The translations under genes and the position numbers were made by a program. The notes beneath the pieces were generated by a model. It was not told the origin of the DNA. It was given only the letters and a program-made list of their open reading frames with translations, and did no database searches. Positions 63,272-64,000 of a stretch of 64,000 bases of DNA are shown here, in pieces. Positions within the stretch are counted from its first letter, which is position 1. Every line of letters starts with the position of its first letter. This DNA comes from Rapana venosa. Taxonomy: Eukaryota; Mollusca; Gastropoda; Neogastropoda; Muricidae. The stretch is taken from assembly GCA_028751875.1 (NCBI GenBank), contig CM054167.1:26354036-26418035 (forward strand). Reading direction: 5' to 3'.

Positions 63272-63410
63272 ATAGTAAATTTTGTCATTCGTTCCCACCG
63301 GCACACAATGGCCTACTCTTCTGAAAAGTGGAATCAGTTTTAATGTGTGTGCAAGATGTTCTGCTTGTGTTTGCACATGGGACCTCGGTTTATAGTCTCA
63401 TCTGAAGGAG
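63272..63410 (-). mobile_element. SINE family B core fragment
   Basis: Minus strand: CCTTCAGATGAGACTATAAA, GTCCCATGTGC, GTAGGCCATTGTGTGCCGG. Head and tail missing. Confidence 0.75.
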
Positions 63411-64000
63411 TGTGAGTGTGTGTGTGCATGCGTGCACATGTGTCTTTGTATGTATTCACCTGTATGCATGTCTATACATGTATCTGTGTGTGTGCGTGCG
63501 CGCTCATGTGTATTTGTATGTATTCACCTATATGCACGTATATCTATACATGTATATATGTGTGTGTGCTCACACATGCATGCACACTCATGTGTCTTTG
63601 CATGCATACACCTATGTTCATGTCTGTGAGTACATGCATTTGTGTGTGTGTGTCTGTGCATGCGCGCACGTATATGTCTGCGCATGTGCACTCACGTGTC
63701 TTTGCATTCATACACCTATGTTCATGTCCGTCTATACATACATCTCTATGTGTGTGTGTGTGCGCGGTTGTGTGTATGTGTGTGTGTTTGTGTGTGCTTG
63801 TGTGTGCATGCACACTCACATGTCTTTGCACACATGCACCTACGTTCATGTCCGTCTATACATGCATCTCTATGTGTGTGTGTGCGGTTGTGTGTATGTG
63901 TGTGTGTTTGCGTGTGCATGCACACTCACACATCTTTGCACACATGCACCTACGTTCATGTCCGTCTATACATGCATCTCTATGTGTGTGTGTGCGGTTG
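63411..64000 (+). repeat. (GT)n-rich minisatellite, about 120-bp unit, running off the window
   Basis: Five or so copies of CACCTACGTTCATGTCCGTC, TATACATGCATCTCTATGTG, (GT)n, GCATGCACACTCACA, TCTTTGCACACATG. The last two copies are nearly identical; earlier ones are diverged. The array is cut by the window edge. Confidence 0.88.

Overview
The window is animal nuclear DNA, most likely from a marine gastropod-type mollusc. That assignment is an inference: the gene is split by small introns, its protein is metazoan non-erythroid alpha-spectrin, and the surroundings are packed with tRNA-derived SINEs, LINE 3' ends and very long (CA)n, (CT)n and poly-C/poly-G tracts. There are no bacterial-style genes, no rRNA or tRNA gene I trust, and no CRISPR array.

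One gene is clearly present, on the + strand: the 5' two-fifths or so of alpha-spectrin (SPTAN1 / alpha-Spec). Seventeen coding exons (called E1 to E17 here) run from the start codon at 24,544 to 60,281. They encode about 823 residues: the N-terminal lone helix that pairs with beta-spectrin, then spectrin repeats 1 to 7 and the start of repeat 8. The rest of the gene (SH3, later repeats, EF hands) lies beyond the right edge. All exon junction phases agree, except that E11 lacks one base and is frameshifted. Intron 4 is a GC-AG intron.

Positions 1 to 24,525 hold no gene I can name. They contain dispersed repeats, minisatellites at 10.2-11.9, 17.0-17.9, 18.2-18.6 and 20.9-21.5 kb, many microsatellites, and a CpG-bearing low-repeat stretch at 15.0-16.0 kb that might hold a promoter or 5' exon, including a 45-codon membrane-segment ORF ending at a good splice donor. 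E1 starts with an acceptor 18 nt before its ATG, so at least one untranslated exon must lie upstream.

The most unusual feature is a repeated pattern inside the gene. At five of the 17 exons (E1, E2, E9, E13, E17) the neighbouring intron holds direct tandem copies of the exon's own edge with its splice site: four copies of the E1 acceptor and start codon, about 30 copies of the E2 end, eight of the E9 acceptor, three of the E13 donor and about 25 of the E17 donor. These arrays therefore carry dozens of decoy splice sites. Separately, a LINE 3' end inserted at the E8 donor with a 17-bp target-site duplication that copied the donor. SINE or LINE sequence abuts the acceptors of E3, E6 and E15. 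A 55-bp minisatellite at 40.7-43.0 kb appears to be built from a LINE 3' tail.
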